DNA from: Helicobacter didelphidarum
GTDB taxonomy: Bacteria > Campylobacterota > Campylobacteria > Campylobacterales > Helicobacteraceae
Length of the DNA: 64,000 bases
Assembly: GCF_003364195.1 (NCBI RefSeq)
Contig: NZ_NXLQ01000010.1
Span: 1-64,000, forward strand
Reading direction: 5' to 3'
In this document: piece by piece, positions 1-9,032 of the stretch
Position numbering within the stretch: position 1 is the first letter of the stretch
Layout of the letters: each line of letters begins with the position of its first letter
Position numbers and translations under genes: made by a program
The notes under the pieces: generated by a model
Databases searched by the model: none
Seen by the model: only the letters and a program-made list of their open reading frames with translations
What the model was told of the DNA's origin: nothing

Positions 1-416
1 ATTGTGAGCTAATAGAGTCGGTATGGCAATCCATTTAATTACACTTAAAAACAAAGAGAATCTTGGCTTGATTATAAGATTCTTGAATATATTGAAGATT
101 CCATATTCTATAAACTCTAAGGTGTAAGGGAGTTTTGAAGTATTCTGTGGCATTTTTTAAACTTTCTTTAAGCTTCAGTATTATAACACAAAAAAATATA
201 AATATAGAAAAAATACGCAAAAATTATATAAATATAGAAAAAATAGAGAAAAAGTATGTATATATACATAAAATTCTTTTTTTATTTACCAAAACCCAAA
301 AAGTCTTTTTATACTTACACTTCATACAATAACTCTCTTTCTAAATATTCAATCTCTTAACATAAGAATCTTGAATATTATAGAATAAGAGTATTAAATT
401 ATCTAAAAGGTGTAAT
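1..416. other. AT-rich intergenic left edge
   Basis: I see no convincing gene here. The short open frames have no good ribosome binding site and look like chance in AT-rich DNA. The stretch has a loose tandem repeat around TATAAATATAGAAAAAATA (about 198-246) and one member of a 21-bp direct repeat that recurs at 28707. Confidence 0.5.
245..265 (+). repeat. 21-bp direct repeat, left copy
   Basis: These 21 bases recur exactly and in the same orientation at 28707-28727; the core is GAGAAAAAGTATGTATATA. The two copies lie about 28.5 kb apart and bracket the secretion, relaxase and toxin-antitoxin genes. They could be element-end (att-like) repeats, but no integrase is visible and chance in AT-rich DNA is not excluded. 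Confidence 0.45.
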
Positions 417-806
417 ATGATAAAAATTAAAAATATAGCTCTCGTATGTGGTATAAGCTTTAGCTCTCTTTTCTTTATTGCTTGTGGGAGTGATGAAGAT
501 ACTATAAAGGCTTTAGCTTTGGAGGATTGTAAAAAATATGCTGATGAGTATGTTCTTAGTAAGAAAACGATGCTTACCAATGAGAATCTATATGAAAAAG
601 TAGCAAATACCGAAATTATATCTATTCAAAAAAATGGACTTAAAGATGAAAAAGATAAATATGGTGCTGAATGCCAAATAACTTATATCGCAAATATAGA
701 TACTGATTATCAGAAAAAAGGCGAAGAGGTAAAATTAAGCAATAAATTCTCTTATAAAAAAGAGAATGGAGAATGGAAATCTTACAATTCTCTTTTTGGT
801 CTATAA
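417..806 (+). CDS. Putative small lipoprotein
   Basis: A 129-aa protein with an N-terminal hydrophobic segment ending in the lipobox FIAC (Cys near residue 23) and then an acidic mature domain, so it is probably exported and lipidated. AAAAGGTG sits properly before the ATG. The rest is soluble and lysine/glutamate rich, with one further pair of cysteines. I do not recognise the family. It is convergent with the virB6-like gene, 27 bases away, so it lies at the tail of the secretion operon but is transcribed separately. It may be an entry-exclusion or surface lipoprotein of the element; that role is only inferred from position. Confidence 0.7.
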   Translation: MIKIKNIALVCGISFSSLFFIACGSDEDTIKALALEDCKKYADEYVLSKKTMLTNENLYEKVANTEIISIQKNGLKDEKDKYGAECQITYIANIDTDYQKKGEEVKLSNKFSYKKENGEWKSYNSLFGL

Positions 807-832
807 ACATTAACTTCACATAATAATATCTC

Positions 833-1981
833 TTATTTATTCTTCCCACTATTATCTATATGCGGTGTAGGTGTAGCTATCATTCTGCCATCTGCACTTT
901 GCACACTTTGCATTTGATTTTGTTTATATGCTTCCTTTGCATATCCTGTCTGTCCTGCTATCCTTTGTGATAATCCTGCTCCACCTGGAATAGCTCCTGC
1001 TAAACCTGCTCCCATACTTCTTAGCATACTATTTTTCCCTCCTGTATTATAGTTCATACCATTCCTTGCTTGTTGATAACTACTAAATCCTTGTGTTGTC
1101 ATACTACTTACACTTGATATTGCTCCTACAATACCTGTCTTATGTTCTCCATCCCCACTTCCTACTATTGCTTGTGCCCATGCTGGAATCTTAGAAAGTA
1201 GTGCTATGCCTAAAATTGTTATAATGATAGGTGTCAGACAAATTACGGTTATTTCACTCATTGTTGTAGATTTATCGCCAATATCTACATTTACAGAAGC
1301 CTTTAACCCTAACATAATAGCCCCTCCTATAAGTCCTGCCATTGGTGCTTGCATAGCTGTTGAAACATAGAGCTTAAACCAGCTCCAGAAATACCCCCTT
1401 AGAGGTTGTATCACTAAACAAGGTAACATAATAGGACAAAATGATAATATCAATAATGCTGCAAACTTGATGATGATTGTAAAGAGAATTAAAAATATTA
1501 CAAATAAGAGTAAAACAAGCCATAGTAATAATCCCATTAAAGCATAAAAGTAGGTGCTTGCTTGATTGTATTCAAATTTACCTAACATTGATTCTAACAA
1601 GAGATTTGTTTTATCTAATACAAAACTTGTTCCACTTGCTATATTCATACTTGCTCCACTACTACCAATCACACCATATACCCATTCTAATGGGGTTACT
1701 AACATATTTAAAGCATCTGTATAAGCACTATAACTTGAGAAAATAGCATAAATAATACTATAAGTTGTAAGCCATACACCCATTTTATAGAAATCTTCTC
1801 TATTCCATTCTTTGCCTATCTTTGTATAGATAAAGATACAAAGTGTAATCGTTAAGATAGACATACCTAACCAACTTGTAAAGAATCCACTTGCTATATC
1901 ATATAAGCCTTTTTGCATAGTTCCTGCTACATCACCTATTTTTGCACTCACTTGTTGATATAATCCTATTTCTTGTGCCAT
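833..1981 (-). CDS. virB6: VirB6/TrbL-family inner-membrane channel protein
   Basis: A 382-aa polytopic membrane protein. Hydrophobic segments lie near residues 35-55, 68-88, 145-190 (a long pair), 210-230 and 240-265. A soluble Gly/Ser/Gln-rich tail holds repeated glycine motifs (GAGLAGAIPGGAG). The topology and the last position in a VirB operon fit VirB6/TrbL, the inner-membrane part of the type IV secretion channel. Family assignment rests on topology and context; the sequence has no short diagnostic motif. The start follows AAAGGAGAAAGT. It is the last gene of the leftward operon. Confidence 0.75.
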   Translation of the reverse strand: MAQEIGLYQQVSAKIGDVAGTMQKGLYDIASGFFTSWLGMSILTITLCIFIYTKIGKEWNREDFYKMGVWLTTYSIIYAIFSSYSAYTDALNMLVTPLEWVYGVIGSSGASMNIASGTSFVLDKTNLLLESMLGKFEYNQASTYFYALMGLLLWLVLLLFVIFLILFTIIIKFAALLILSFCPIMLPCLVIQPLRGYFWSWFKLYVSTAMQAPMAGLIGGAIMLGLKASVNVDIGDKSTTMSEITVICLTPIIITILGIALLSKIPAWAQAIVGSGDGEHKTGIVGAISSVSSMTTQGFSSYQQARNGMNYNTGGKNSMLRSMGAGLAGAIPGGAGLSQRIAGQTGYAKEAYKQNQMQSVQSADGRMIATPTPHIDNSGKNK

Positions 1982-1991
1982 ACTTTCTCCT

Positions 1992-2126
1992 TTAAAACAT
2001 CTTTAAAATTAATTTAATAAGTCTCCATATAAAACCACACTTGGCTATAAATACTATAAAAACTATTAACACAAGCACCATGCGTATTTCTTCTCCTGCG
2101 ACTATATCTACTACTAGCTCTATCAT
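1992..2126 (-). CDS. Small single-pass membrane protein in T4SS operon (44 aa)
   Basis: A 44-codon reading frame between the VirB5/TrbJ-like and VirB6 genes. It starts MIELVVDIVAGEEIRMV, continues into one strongly hydrophobic stretch (VLVLIVFIVFIA) and ends with a basic, hydrophobic tail. A purine-rich GGAAGTGAAG lies just before the ATG, and the stop is 10 bases from the virB6 start, so translational linkage is plausible. It is too short for most gene callers. It may be a small T4SS accessory or entry-exclusion peptide; I do not recognise it. Confidence 0.5.
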   Translation of the reverse strand: MIELVVDIVAGEEIRMVLVLIVFIVFIAKCGFIWRLIKLILKMF

Positions 2127-2177
2127 ACTTCACTTCCAACATAACTTATTTGATTTATCCATTCTTTCTTATTTATC

Positions 2178-3167
2178 CTATTCACAATACTTCCCTCCAC
2201 TTTTATAGTTAGGAAATCCAAAACTATCTTTTTGCACTTCTTGGCACTTCTTTAAGCTTTCATTAAACTCACTCTCAAGCTTATAATCCTCTTCTTTTTT
2301 CTCTATCTTTGTATCATAGATTTGCTTTGATTGTTGTATCATAGTTGCTAACATATTACTTGTATTTTGCATTAAGTCATATTGATTCATTAAGATTTCT
2401 AATATCATTTGTTGCACTTTGAGTACTATCTCTCTTTGTGTTTTCTCATCTTTACCATAGATTTGTTTCATTTCATCTTCAAGTTTCTTTTTATCTTCTT
2501 CTAGCTTTTTTCTCTCACCACTCTTAGAATTATCATACGCACTATAATTACTTGTTATCTTTGTAATTGTTGCATATTGTTTTTTCATAGTGCTATCTTT
2601 TATTTTCTCTCTATTCTCATAGACTTTTTTCATTGTCTTTTCATAGCAGTCTCTATCATTATCTATTAAGCATTGTTGTGCTTTTGTGAGATTCTTTGCT
2701 TCTAATTGTTCTTGAACTTTCTTATCACCTAATAATTCAGCACAAGCTTGAGTTTCTGCAAACTGACTTTCTACATATCCTTTGATGGCATTTGCCTTTT
2801 GTTGTATCATCTCTGCAAATTGTGGATTCTTTTTTAATTCATTGCAATCATTTTTAAGGGCATTCCATACATTATCAAGATTTGTTGTATGTTCTAATTT
2901 ATCTTTCATGTCTTGTAATTGTTCCCAACCATCTTGCATTTGATGAATAAAACTATTTATTTTAGAGAAATCAATACCCATTGCAGCAAGTTCTTTTTCA
3001 TACATCATAATGTCTTGTATTTGTTGATAATATGACATAACACTTTGAGAAAGATTAGAGAAATCAAATACAGGCATATTTGCTTGTGTTGTATTCATAC
3101 ATATACTTGTGCTTAATGTGAGTGAGAGAATCATATTCTTATATCTTTTTATATGCTTTGTTTTCAT
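2178..3167 (-). CDS. TrbJ/VirB5-like T4SS protein
   Basis: A 329-aa protein with a basic N-terminus and hydrophobic signal-like segment (about residues 12-29), then an almost wholly helical, charged mature region rich in Gln, Lys and Glu. The early mature segment, with YYQQIQDIMMYEKEL and a following region about a central Met/Gln helix, is typical of TrbJ/VirB5 proteins, which act in the periplasm as minor pilus or assembly components. It has five cysteines, several spaced as if for disulphides. AAAGGAGCAATT precedes the ATG. It lies between VirB11 and a tiny membrane peptide, which supports a T4SS role. VirB5-like versus TrbJ-like cannot be settled by eye. Confidence 0.65.
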   Translation of the reverse strand: MKTKHIKRYKNMILSLTLSTSICMNTTQANMPVFDFSNLSQSVMSYYQQIQDIMMYEKELAAMGIDFSKINSFIHQMQDGWEQLQDMKDKLEHTTNLDNVWNALKNDCNELKKNPQFAEMIQQKANAIKGYVESQFAETQACAELLGDKKVQEQLEAKNLTKAQQCLIDNDRDCYEKTMKKVYENREKIKDSTMKKQYATITKITSNYSAYDNSKSGERKKLEEDKKKLEDEMKQIYGKDEKTQREIVLKVQQMILEILMNQYDLMQNTSNMLATMIQQSKQIYDTKIEKKEEDYKLESEFNESLKKCQEVQKDSFGFPNYKSGGKYCE

Positions 3168-3177
3168 AATTGCTCCT

Positions 3178-4359
3178 TTAATGACTGAAAACCCAATGAT
3201 CTATTCTAGCTTCTGTAATAGATTCTTTTGTGCTAGATTGTAGCGTGTGAGAGTCTGTGTTATTTGATTGTGTAAGAGAATCTTGAGAATCTCTTCTTGT
3301 AGAATCTTGTTGAGATTCTCTCCTGCACTCTTTATATGGTGCTATTGGTTCATGCGAACCCTCTATTTGTTTCTTTGTAGAATCTAAAGTTTCATGTCTA
3401 TCATTCTGAAAGCTCTTCACTCTTTTATAGTGATTACTAGGTCGTATATATTCTTTTACATTGAGTATTTCTACTATTTTTCTTTGCTTTCCTATTCTTT
3501 CTATTTGCACGATATAATCAATTGCACTTCGTATATAATCTTTGAGGGCTTCTCTATCATTCATGCCTCCAAACATTGAATTTGTAATAATTGCATTGAT
3601 AGCATCTTCACTATTATTTGCATGCAGTGTAGAGAGATTACCACTATGTCCTGTGTTATTTACTCGTAAAAATGTTAAAGTATTTCTAATATCTATCTCA
3701 CCTAAGAATAATCTATCTGGTCTTAGTCTCATAGCATTATTAATAGCTGTTGTGTAGGTATAGATACTCTTTTCATCTTTAGGCACTGCTAATTGTGTTT
3801 TATTGGGATTTGCTACAAAGAGTTCTTGGCTATCTTCTATTGTAACAACTCTATCATTGATTGGTATTTCTTGCATTAAAGAATTTAAAAAGCTTGTCTT
3901 GCCACTGCCTGTGCCTCCACTCACTAAGACATTCTTTTTATCATGAATAAAATCTTTTATTCTTTTATGTGTCCAACCCTCTTGTAAAAGAGTATCACTC
4001 AACATAAAAGATTCTAAATCAAATCTTGTTTTACTAGGAATCCTTATACAAATACACACATCACTTCCAAATAATACAGATTCATGTTGTGCTTGCACTC
4101 TATATCGTAAATAAGGTTCTGGTAATTCACAAGAAAGACTGGGATAGCTTTCATTAAATCTTTGATTTCTCCTTGTTGCTAATTGCACTAAAAAATCATT
4201 TAAAAACTCATAATCTAATTGCTTATCTTCTATAAGCTCAAATCTATCTCCATAATCTACATAAAATTCACCCGACTTTGTAAATATGAGTTCATTTGCT
4301 TCTAGTGTAAGATATTTCTCTAGGATTTCTAATTTATGTTGCAATACCATGCTTACCAT
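3178..4359 (-). CDS. virB11: VirB11-family T4SS traffic ATPase
   Basis: A 393-aa protein. Walker A GGTGSGKT is at residues 148-155. An Asp box VTIEDSQEL follows at about 172, a Walker B-like RLFLGEI at about 216, and the His box GHSGNLSTLHAN at 237-248. These are the hallmarks of the VirB11 hexameric ATPases that power substrate transfer at the inner membrane. The catalytic core ends near residue 300; the last 80-90 residues are a Ser/Gln/Thr-rich low-complexity tail not usual in the family. AAAGGAGAAAGC precedes the first ATG. It lies downstream of VirD4 and upstream of the TrbJ-like gene. Confidence 0.92.
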   Translation of the reverse strand: MVSMVLQHKLEILEKYLTLEANELIFTKSGEFYVDYGDRFELIEDKQLDYEFLNDFLVQLATRRNQRFNESYPSLSCELPEPYLRYRVQAQHESVLFGSDVCICIRIPSKTRFDLESFMLSDTLLQEGWTHKRIKDFIHDKKNVLVSGGTGSGKTSFLNSLMQEIPINDRVVTIEDSQELFVANPNKTQLAVPKDEKSIYTYTTAINNAMRLRPDRLFLGEIDIRNTLTFLRVNNTGHSGNLSTLHANNSEDAINAIITNSMFGGMNDREALKDYIRSAIDYIVQIERIGKQRKIVEILNVKEYIRPSNHYKRVKSFQNDRHETLDSTKKQIEGSHEPIAPYKECRRESQQDSTRRDSQDSLTQSNNTDSHTLQSSTKESITEARIDHWVFSH

Positions 4360-4491
4360 GCTTTCTCCTTTTGTGATTGATGTTTTATTCTTTAGAAATA
4401 CTTTTAACCATTTATAACTCTTTTAACAATGAACTTACTCATCTGTGTTCTTTGATTGTGTAAGAGAATCTTTAGAATTATTTGAGATTGT

Positions 4492-6570
4492 CTATGTAGA
4501 ATCTCTATATTTGAATGGATTATATGTTTGAGATTGACTATTGTCTTTACAATCTGCATTACTTTTCGTATCGTTATGAGATTGACTAGATTGTGTATCA
4601 CTGCTTAATTCTGCAAGAGTGTTTGTATCATCTTGTTGAGAGTTTGTGCTAGATTCTGTATTCTCATTACAATGAGATTCTCTTTCTTTGGTATTTGTAT
4701 TATATTCTCTCTTATGTGTAGGTTTCAAATGTGTATTCTCTTTATCATAGGGAATCTTATCTGCTCCATTGAGTGCTTTATTCTTAAACCAAAGATTTGC
4801 TTGTGTTTGAATAGGTCTATTTAGGAATCCTCCTACAAGAACAAATACTTGTCCATCGGGGCTAGAGAGAATGTCTTGAGGTGTAATAAGCTTATAGCCT
4901 TCTTCACTGATAGAGTTGTTTTTCTTAAGGACTGCTAGAGAATCTTTAGAAATTGAGAGTTTCTTTCTTGTATAATCTCCTACCATATCACTAAGTGTTT
5001 TTGCATCATCAAAGCTATTCATTCTAAAGACGACTTGGAATGCAGCATTTGCCCTTAATATCTTTAAATCATCATCACCATAATATTTTTTGATTTGCTC
5101 ATAGCTTTGTGTAATATAGATTGGAATTAATCCATAGCTTCTACATAAAGCTGGTGCTTCAAGTAAAAAGCTCATTTTTCCAAATCGAATAAACTCATCT
5201 AAGATAAAATAGATAAATTTATTAGGATTAGAATTTTCATTGAGCATAAGCTTTTTAAACATGCTTTCTACTAAGATTCTTACAAGTGGAGCTAATATAT
5301 CCATATCTTGTGTTTGCACGACTACATAGAGTGTGATTTTAGATTCTCGTAAATCTTCATAATCAAAGCTCATTGTAGAAGTAGCTTGTGCGACTCTAGG
5401 ATTTGCAAAGACTTTCATATAAGTATCATAGGTTGATTTGATACTTGCAAATTCTGTTTCTGCTGCAACTTTATAAGCCCTTGCTTGATTTCTAATAAAA
5501 TCATCAAGTGTTTTATCTTCACTTACTTGTGTAAGCCATTCTTTCCAAACATCAGAATCTGGGTCTTTTTCTTTGATTGTCTTTTTCTCTATATCCTCTT
5601 GAAATTCACTATGAGTATATTCCTCCTCACTTATCTCTCTTTCTTGATTATTGCCTTGTTTTTGAATATAAATTTCTCTTTCTCTACTACATTTTTCTTT
5701 AAATTCTCCTATTAACTCATCATAATAATCTTTTTTAGGAGCTTGTGAGAGTTCTCCTAATGTTGCATTCCCAAACTTTTGCATATTATAGAGTGCAAAG
5801 AATGTAAAGAGTGTTTTTGCAGATACAACCCAATGGTCATTTTCTTTTCCTTTTTCACCTACAAATATTGTTCCTGCTACTTGGTCTGCTAATTGCATCA
5901 TTTCTACAAAGTCAAAGTCTTTGATAATGCTTCTATCAAATGGATTAAAATACATTGTATTTAAATCTTTACTTAAAGGTGAGAATACAAGGATTTCATT
6001 GTTAAAATGCTTTTGTCTATATCCCGCACTTTTTTCTAAAAGCTCTCCTTTAATATCTAATACAAAGCATGAATTCGGTAATGCAAAAAGATTAGGCAGG
6101 GCAACACTTGCAGTTTTTCCTGTTCCTGCTGGTGCTACTATTAATATTGCGAGGGGCTTTTGTGTTGCAATAGGGATTCTTTTCTTTCCTTTTAGAATAC
6201 ATGCAAGTTGCACTCCTTTGGATTCTAAATTTAATCCCATCTCTTGAAAGTCTTTTTCCTTTGCAAATCTTGCATTTCCATAGTTATTTTTTAGATTCTC
6301 ATGAGAGAGAAGCCAATAGATAATACAACAAATAAAAGGTGTGAGGGCATATGCAATAGGGTAATATGCTTTTAATTTTAAATAAGGTGCTCCTATGTTT
6401 GTAAAAACTAAGGAAGCATGATTGAGTAAAGCATACATATCAAATATATTTATTTCAAATATCCATGCAGATGTCCCAAAGTATATAAGAATACTTGCAA
6501 AACATGAGACTATAAGAATTATTGTGCCTCTTAAGAGTTGTTGGAGCGGTGTTCTTTTCGTATTTTGCAT
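4492..6570 (-). CDS. virD4: VirD4 coupling protein
   Basis: A 692-aa type IV coupling protein. Two N-terminal membrane segments (about residues 13-40 and 70-88) anchor it. Walker A PAGTGKT is at 147-153 and Walker B FILDEF at 455-460, followed by IRFGKM as in VirD4/TraG. It delivers the relaxase-DNA complex to the channel. An acidic insertion of about 60 residues lies between the Walker motifs (about 285-345), and the last 90 residues are a low-complexity Asn/Ser/Thr/Gln tail like that on VirB11. It has MobC-like and VirB11 neighbours on the same strand. A 180-bp gap upstream (6571-6752) contains an AAACATTT/AAATGTTT inverted repeat. Confidence 0.93.
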   Translation of the reverse strand: MQNTKRTPLQQLLRGTIILIVSCFASILIYFGTSAWIFEINIFDMYALLNHASLVFTNIGAPYLKLKAYYPIAYALTPFICCIIYWLLSHENLKNNYGNARFAKEKDFQEMGLNLESKGVQLACILKGKKRIPIATQKPLAILIVAPAGTGKTASVALPNLFALPNSCFVLDIKGELLEKSAGYRQKHFNNEILVFSPLSKDLNTMYFNPFDRSIIKDFDFVEMMQLADQVAGTIFVGEKGKENDHWVVSAKTLFTFFALYNMQKFGNATLGELSQAPKKDYYDELIGEFKEKCSREREIYIQKQGNNQEREISEEEYTHSEFQEDIEKKTIKEKDPDSDVWKEWLTQVSEDKTLDDFIRNQARAYKVAAETEFASIKSTYDTYMKVFANPRVAQATSTMSFDYEDLRESKITLYVVVQTQDMDILAPLVRILVESMFKKLMLNENSNPNKFIYFILDEFIRFGKMSFLLEAPALCRSYGLIPIYITQSYEQIKKYYGDDDLKILRANAAFQVVFRMNSFDDAKTLSDMVGDYTRKKLSISKDSLAVLKKNNSISEEGYKLITPQDILSSPDGQVFVLVGGFLNRPIQTQANLWFKNKALNGADKIPYDKENTHLKPTHKREYNTNTKERESHCNENTESSTNSQQDDTNTLAELSSDTQSSQSHNDTKSNADCKDNSQSQTYNPFKYRDST

Positions 6571-6752
6571 TGAGTGATTCCTTTGGGTTTTTCTTGTTGT
6601 GTTGTTAGGATATTAAAATTTATTGAAACATTTTTAATAATTATAAATGTTTTAAAGTATTTCTAAACTCTTTTTTATACTTTCTTATACTTAAAAACAT
6701 TGTTACATTCTTTTTTCTTAATATTCTTTGCTTTCCTTTGCTTAAAAACCTT

Positions 6753-7130
6753 CTATAAATAAAGCCTTTCAAATTTCTTATTATTCTTTTTAAAATACTC
6801 ACCAAGACTATCAAATATCTTTCTTGTGGAATCCGCTTCTTTTTTAAAAGAAAGCAAAGATTCACTACTACTCGCCTCATTTGCATTGAGCTTATAAGCT
6901 ATTTGATTGATATTTCCTGCAATACGAGATATTTGTAAAAGCATTGCATTATTAAATTCTATATTCTTACTCAATAAGGCAAGTGTATTTGATAATTCTT
7001 TATTGCGAATATATAAACGCAATAATTGACTTTTTGTAAGATTGAGACTTTTAGAATCTTTCTCAAGTCTGTCTAAATCTTGTGAGTTTATTCTAAAGAT
7101 GAAAGTATCTGTTTTTCTTTTTTGTTTCAT
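6753..7130 (-). CDS. MobC-like relaxosome accessory protein
   Basis: A 125-aa basic protein. The N-terminal third (KTDTFIFRINSQDLDRLEKD, then a second helix) looks like a ribbon-helix-helix DNA-binding fold. The centre carries RIAGNINQIAYKLN, close to the GNNINQIA signature of MobC-type mobilisation proteins, which help the relaxase open oriT. The C-terminus is Lys-rich. AAAAGGATACAAAA precedes the ATG. It is encoded within the T4SS operon, between VirB10 and VirD4, about 17 kb from the relaxase, which is an uncommon separation because MobC is often beside the relaxase. Confidence 0.7.
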   Translation of the reverse strand: MKQKRKTDTFIFRINSQDLDRLEKDSKSLNLTKSQLLRLYIRNKELSNTLALLSKNIEFNNAMLLQISRIAGNINQIAYKLNANEASSSESLLSFKKEADSTRKIFDSLGEYFKKNNKKFERLYL

Positions 7131-7215
7131 TTTTGTATCCTTTTGACTCTATGTAAAATTCTTTTGAGCATTTTTACTTTCCTTACAAGCTTTCTTACTT
7201 GTTGTATATTCTTTT

Positions 7216-8934
7216 TCATTCTTCCTCCTCATAATATTTTGCCATTGTTTCATTATTCTTAGGAATAGGAAACCATATATGTGCTGTTGGTGTAATATAG
7301 ATTCTACTTCCTGCCTTGATTGTTATTACAGGTTTTATTTGAGATTGTTTTGCTATGATTTGCTTGAGAACAGAATTTATATCATTTTGGCTTTGTGAAA
7401 GGATTTGTCCTGCATAATATTGAGAAGTTATGCCTGCATTTGGTTGTTGTGTAAGATTAGATATAGAGAAAGTAAGTGCATTTGCTAGCGTTTGCAGAGT
7501 AATTCCCATGCCATATTTTTCCCAATACTTATTATTTAAATGTCCTTTTGCTCCTGCATATCCTTCAGAATCATTTGCTACTGCATTTGTTAAAAGAATA
7601 TTTACTCCTTGTGGAGTAATAATCTCTCTCCAAGTGATTTGTAATCTACTTTGTCCTACATCATTGTCGTTTTTATAGAATCCTAAGACTTTACTTCCAC
7701 GAGGGATTAGCACTGCTCTCCCCATATTCGCATAAATATCTTGTTCTATTTGTGCTTGAACTAATCCCTCTATTTCACTACTTATAGGTGTAAGTAATAT
7801 AGCTGGAATAAGTTTGCCTGCAAGTATTGTCCTATAGAGTTTATGTTCATTTGTAGCTTCATCGATATTTTCTTGATTAGAAAAGTGAGAATCTCCAAAC
7901 TTTGTATCATCTGCATCTTTTGTTTGTATTGTGCTTCTTTGTCCTAAAATACTATCTCGAAAGAAATTTGCGGAGTGCTTCTTAGTATTTGAATTATAGG
8001 AATCTTGTCCTGTTTCATTCATAAGGTAGTAATATTCATCTTCGTTGATATTGTAGTAGAGATGAAACTCTTCTTCACTTATGCCATATTCATCAAGTAA
8101 GGGATTTCTTTTTCTTTGGCTTGTTTGAAAGAGTGCTTCTCTTTCTTCTGGGCTTAATTCTCTTTGTGTTCCATTTTTATTTCCTTGAGAAAAAGAATTT
8201 GCTTTTGTATTTGTATTCTTTTTGGGAGTGCCTTTGGATTGAGCATTTTTACTTGATTGTGTAGAAATTACTTTATTTGCATTTGCTTTTTCTTGTTGTT
8301 CTTTTTGTAATCTTTCCTTTCTTAATCTTTCTTGCTCTTGTTTTTTTCTTTCATGTTCTAGTTTTAGTCTTTCTTTCTGCAATCTTTCTTTTTCTTCTTG
8401 CATGAATTGCTTGAGTGTTTTATTGATTTTAGAACCTTTAGAATCATAGAGATTCCCATATGAATCTTGGTAGATTGGATTTCCATAGGAATCATATCCT
8501 ACAATTTTCATTGTGCTTGTATCAGGCTTATTATGCTTGGTGCTATTAAAATAATTCTTGACATCTTGTTTTGGTCTTTCTTTCTGCCATATATAATCAC
8601 TCACAGGATATTTTGTAGTAGAATCTTCTAAGAGATAATCAAGGTTTTCTTTATTAGCATGAGAGTTTTGCTTTGTGTTGGTGTTGGTTGGAGGAGTATT
8701 TTCTTTAGGTGCTTCTATGGTTTGTATAAAATCATTAGGAAAAGTATTTTCTAGCTTTTGAGAAGACTGATTTGATATATAAACATTTTTTATATTCTTA
8801 TTTGATTGTAAATCTCTGTGCTTCTGTGCTTCATTATTTGTTTGCTCTTGCAAAGGAGATTCTCCAAAAGATGTATGTAATAATAAGAGAGAGAATATAC
8901 ATGAAATACAAAGTATTTTCTTATATCTTTTCAT
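7216..8934 (-). CDS. virB10: VirB10/TrbI-family T4SS core protein
   Basis: A 572-aa protein. The N-terminus has a hydrophobic segment (about residues 8-24), followed by a long low-complexity region with a charged Arg/Lys/Glu/Gln coiled coil at about 175-215. The C-terminal 210 residues form the conserved TrbI/VirB10 domain: AGKLIPAILLTPISS, then RAVLIPRGSKVLGFYK, and an ending with ITPTAHIWFPIP. In the family this domain forms the outer-membrane channel cap of the T4SS core with VirB7 and VirB9. GAAGGAAAAAT precedes the ATG. It lies downstream of VirB9, the expected neighbour. Confidence 0.9.
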   Translation of the reverse strand: MKRYKKILCISCIFSLLLLHTSFGESPLQEQTNNEAQKHRDLQSNKNIKNVYISNQSSQKLENTFPNDFIQTIEAPKENTPPTNTNTKQNSHANKENLDYLLEDSTTKYPVSDYIWQKERPKQDVKNYFNSTKHNKPDTSTMKIVGYDSYGNPIYQDSYGNLYDSKGSKINKTLKQFMQEEKERLQKERLKLEHERKKQEQERLRKERLQKEQQEKANANKVISTQSSKNAQSKGTPKKNTNTKANSFSQGNKNGTQRELSPEEREALFQTSQRKRNPLLDEYGISEEEFHLYYNINEDEYYYLMNETGQDSYNSNTKKHSANFFRDSILGQRSTIQTKDADDTKFGDSHFSNQENIDEATNEHKLYRTILAGKLIPAILLTPISSEIEGLVQAQIEQDIYANMGRAVLIPRGSKVLGFYKNDNDVGQSRLQITWREIITPQGVNILLTNAVANDSEGYAGAKGHLNNKYWEKYGMGITLQTLANALTFSISNLTQQPNAGITSQYYAGQILSQSQNDINSVLKQIIAKQSQIKPVITIKAGSRIYITPTAHIWFPIPKNNETMAKYYEEEE

Positions 8935-9032
8935 ATTTTTCCTTCTTTGTTGTATTGGTTGATAAGATTATTTTCTTAAAGACTTCAAGCACATAGCAAT
9001 CATATTTCTTTGATATTCTCAACGGAGTTACT

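Noticed and set aside
35-220. 61-codon leftward frame at the window start
   Set aside because: It has no ribosome site and sits in a loose AT-rich tandem repeat.
944-951. ATCCTG in the virB6 gene as a nic site
   Set aside because: It lies in coding sequence with no adjacent palindrome; the site at 23357 is better placed.
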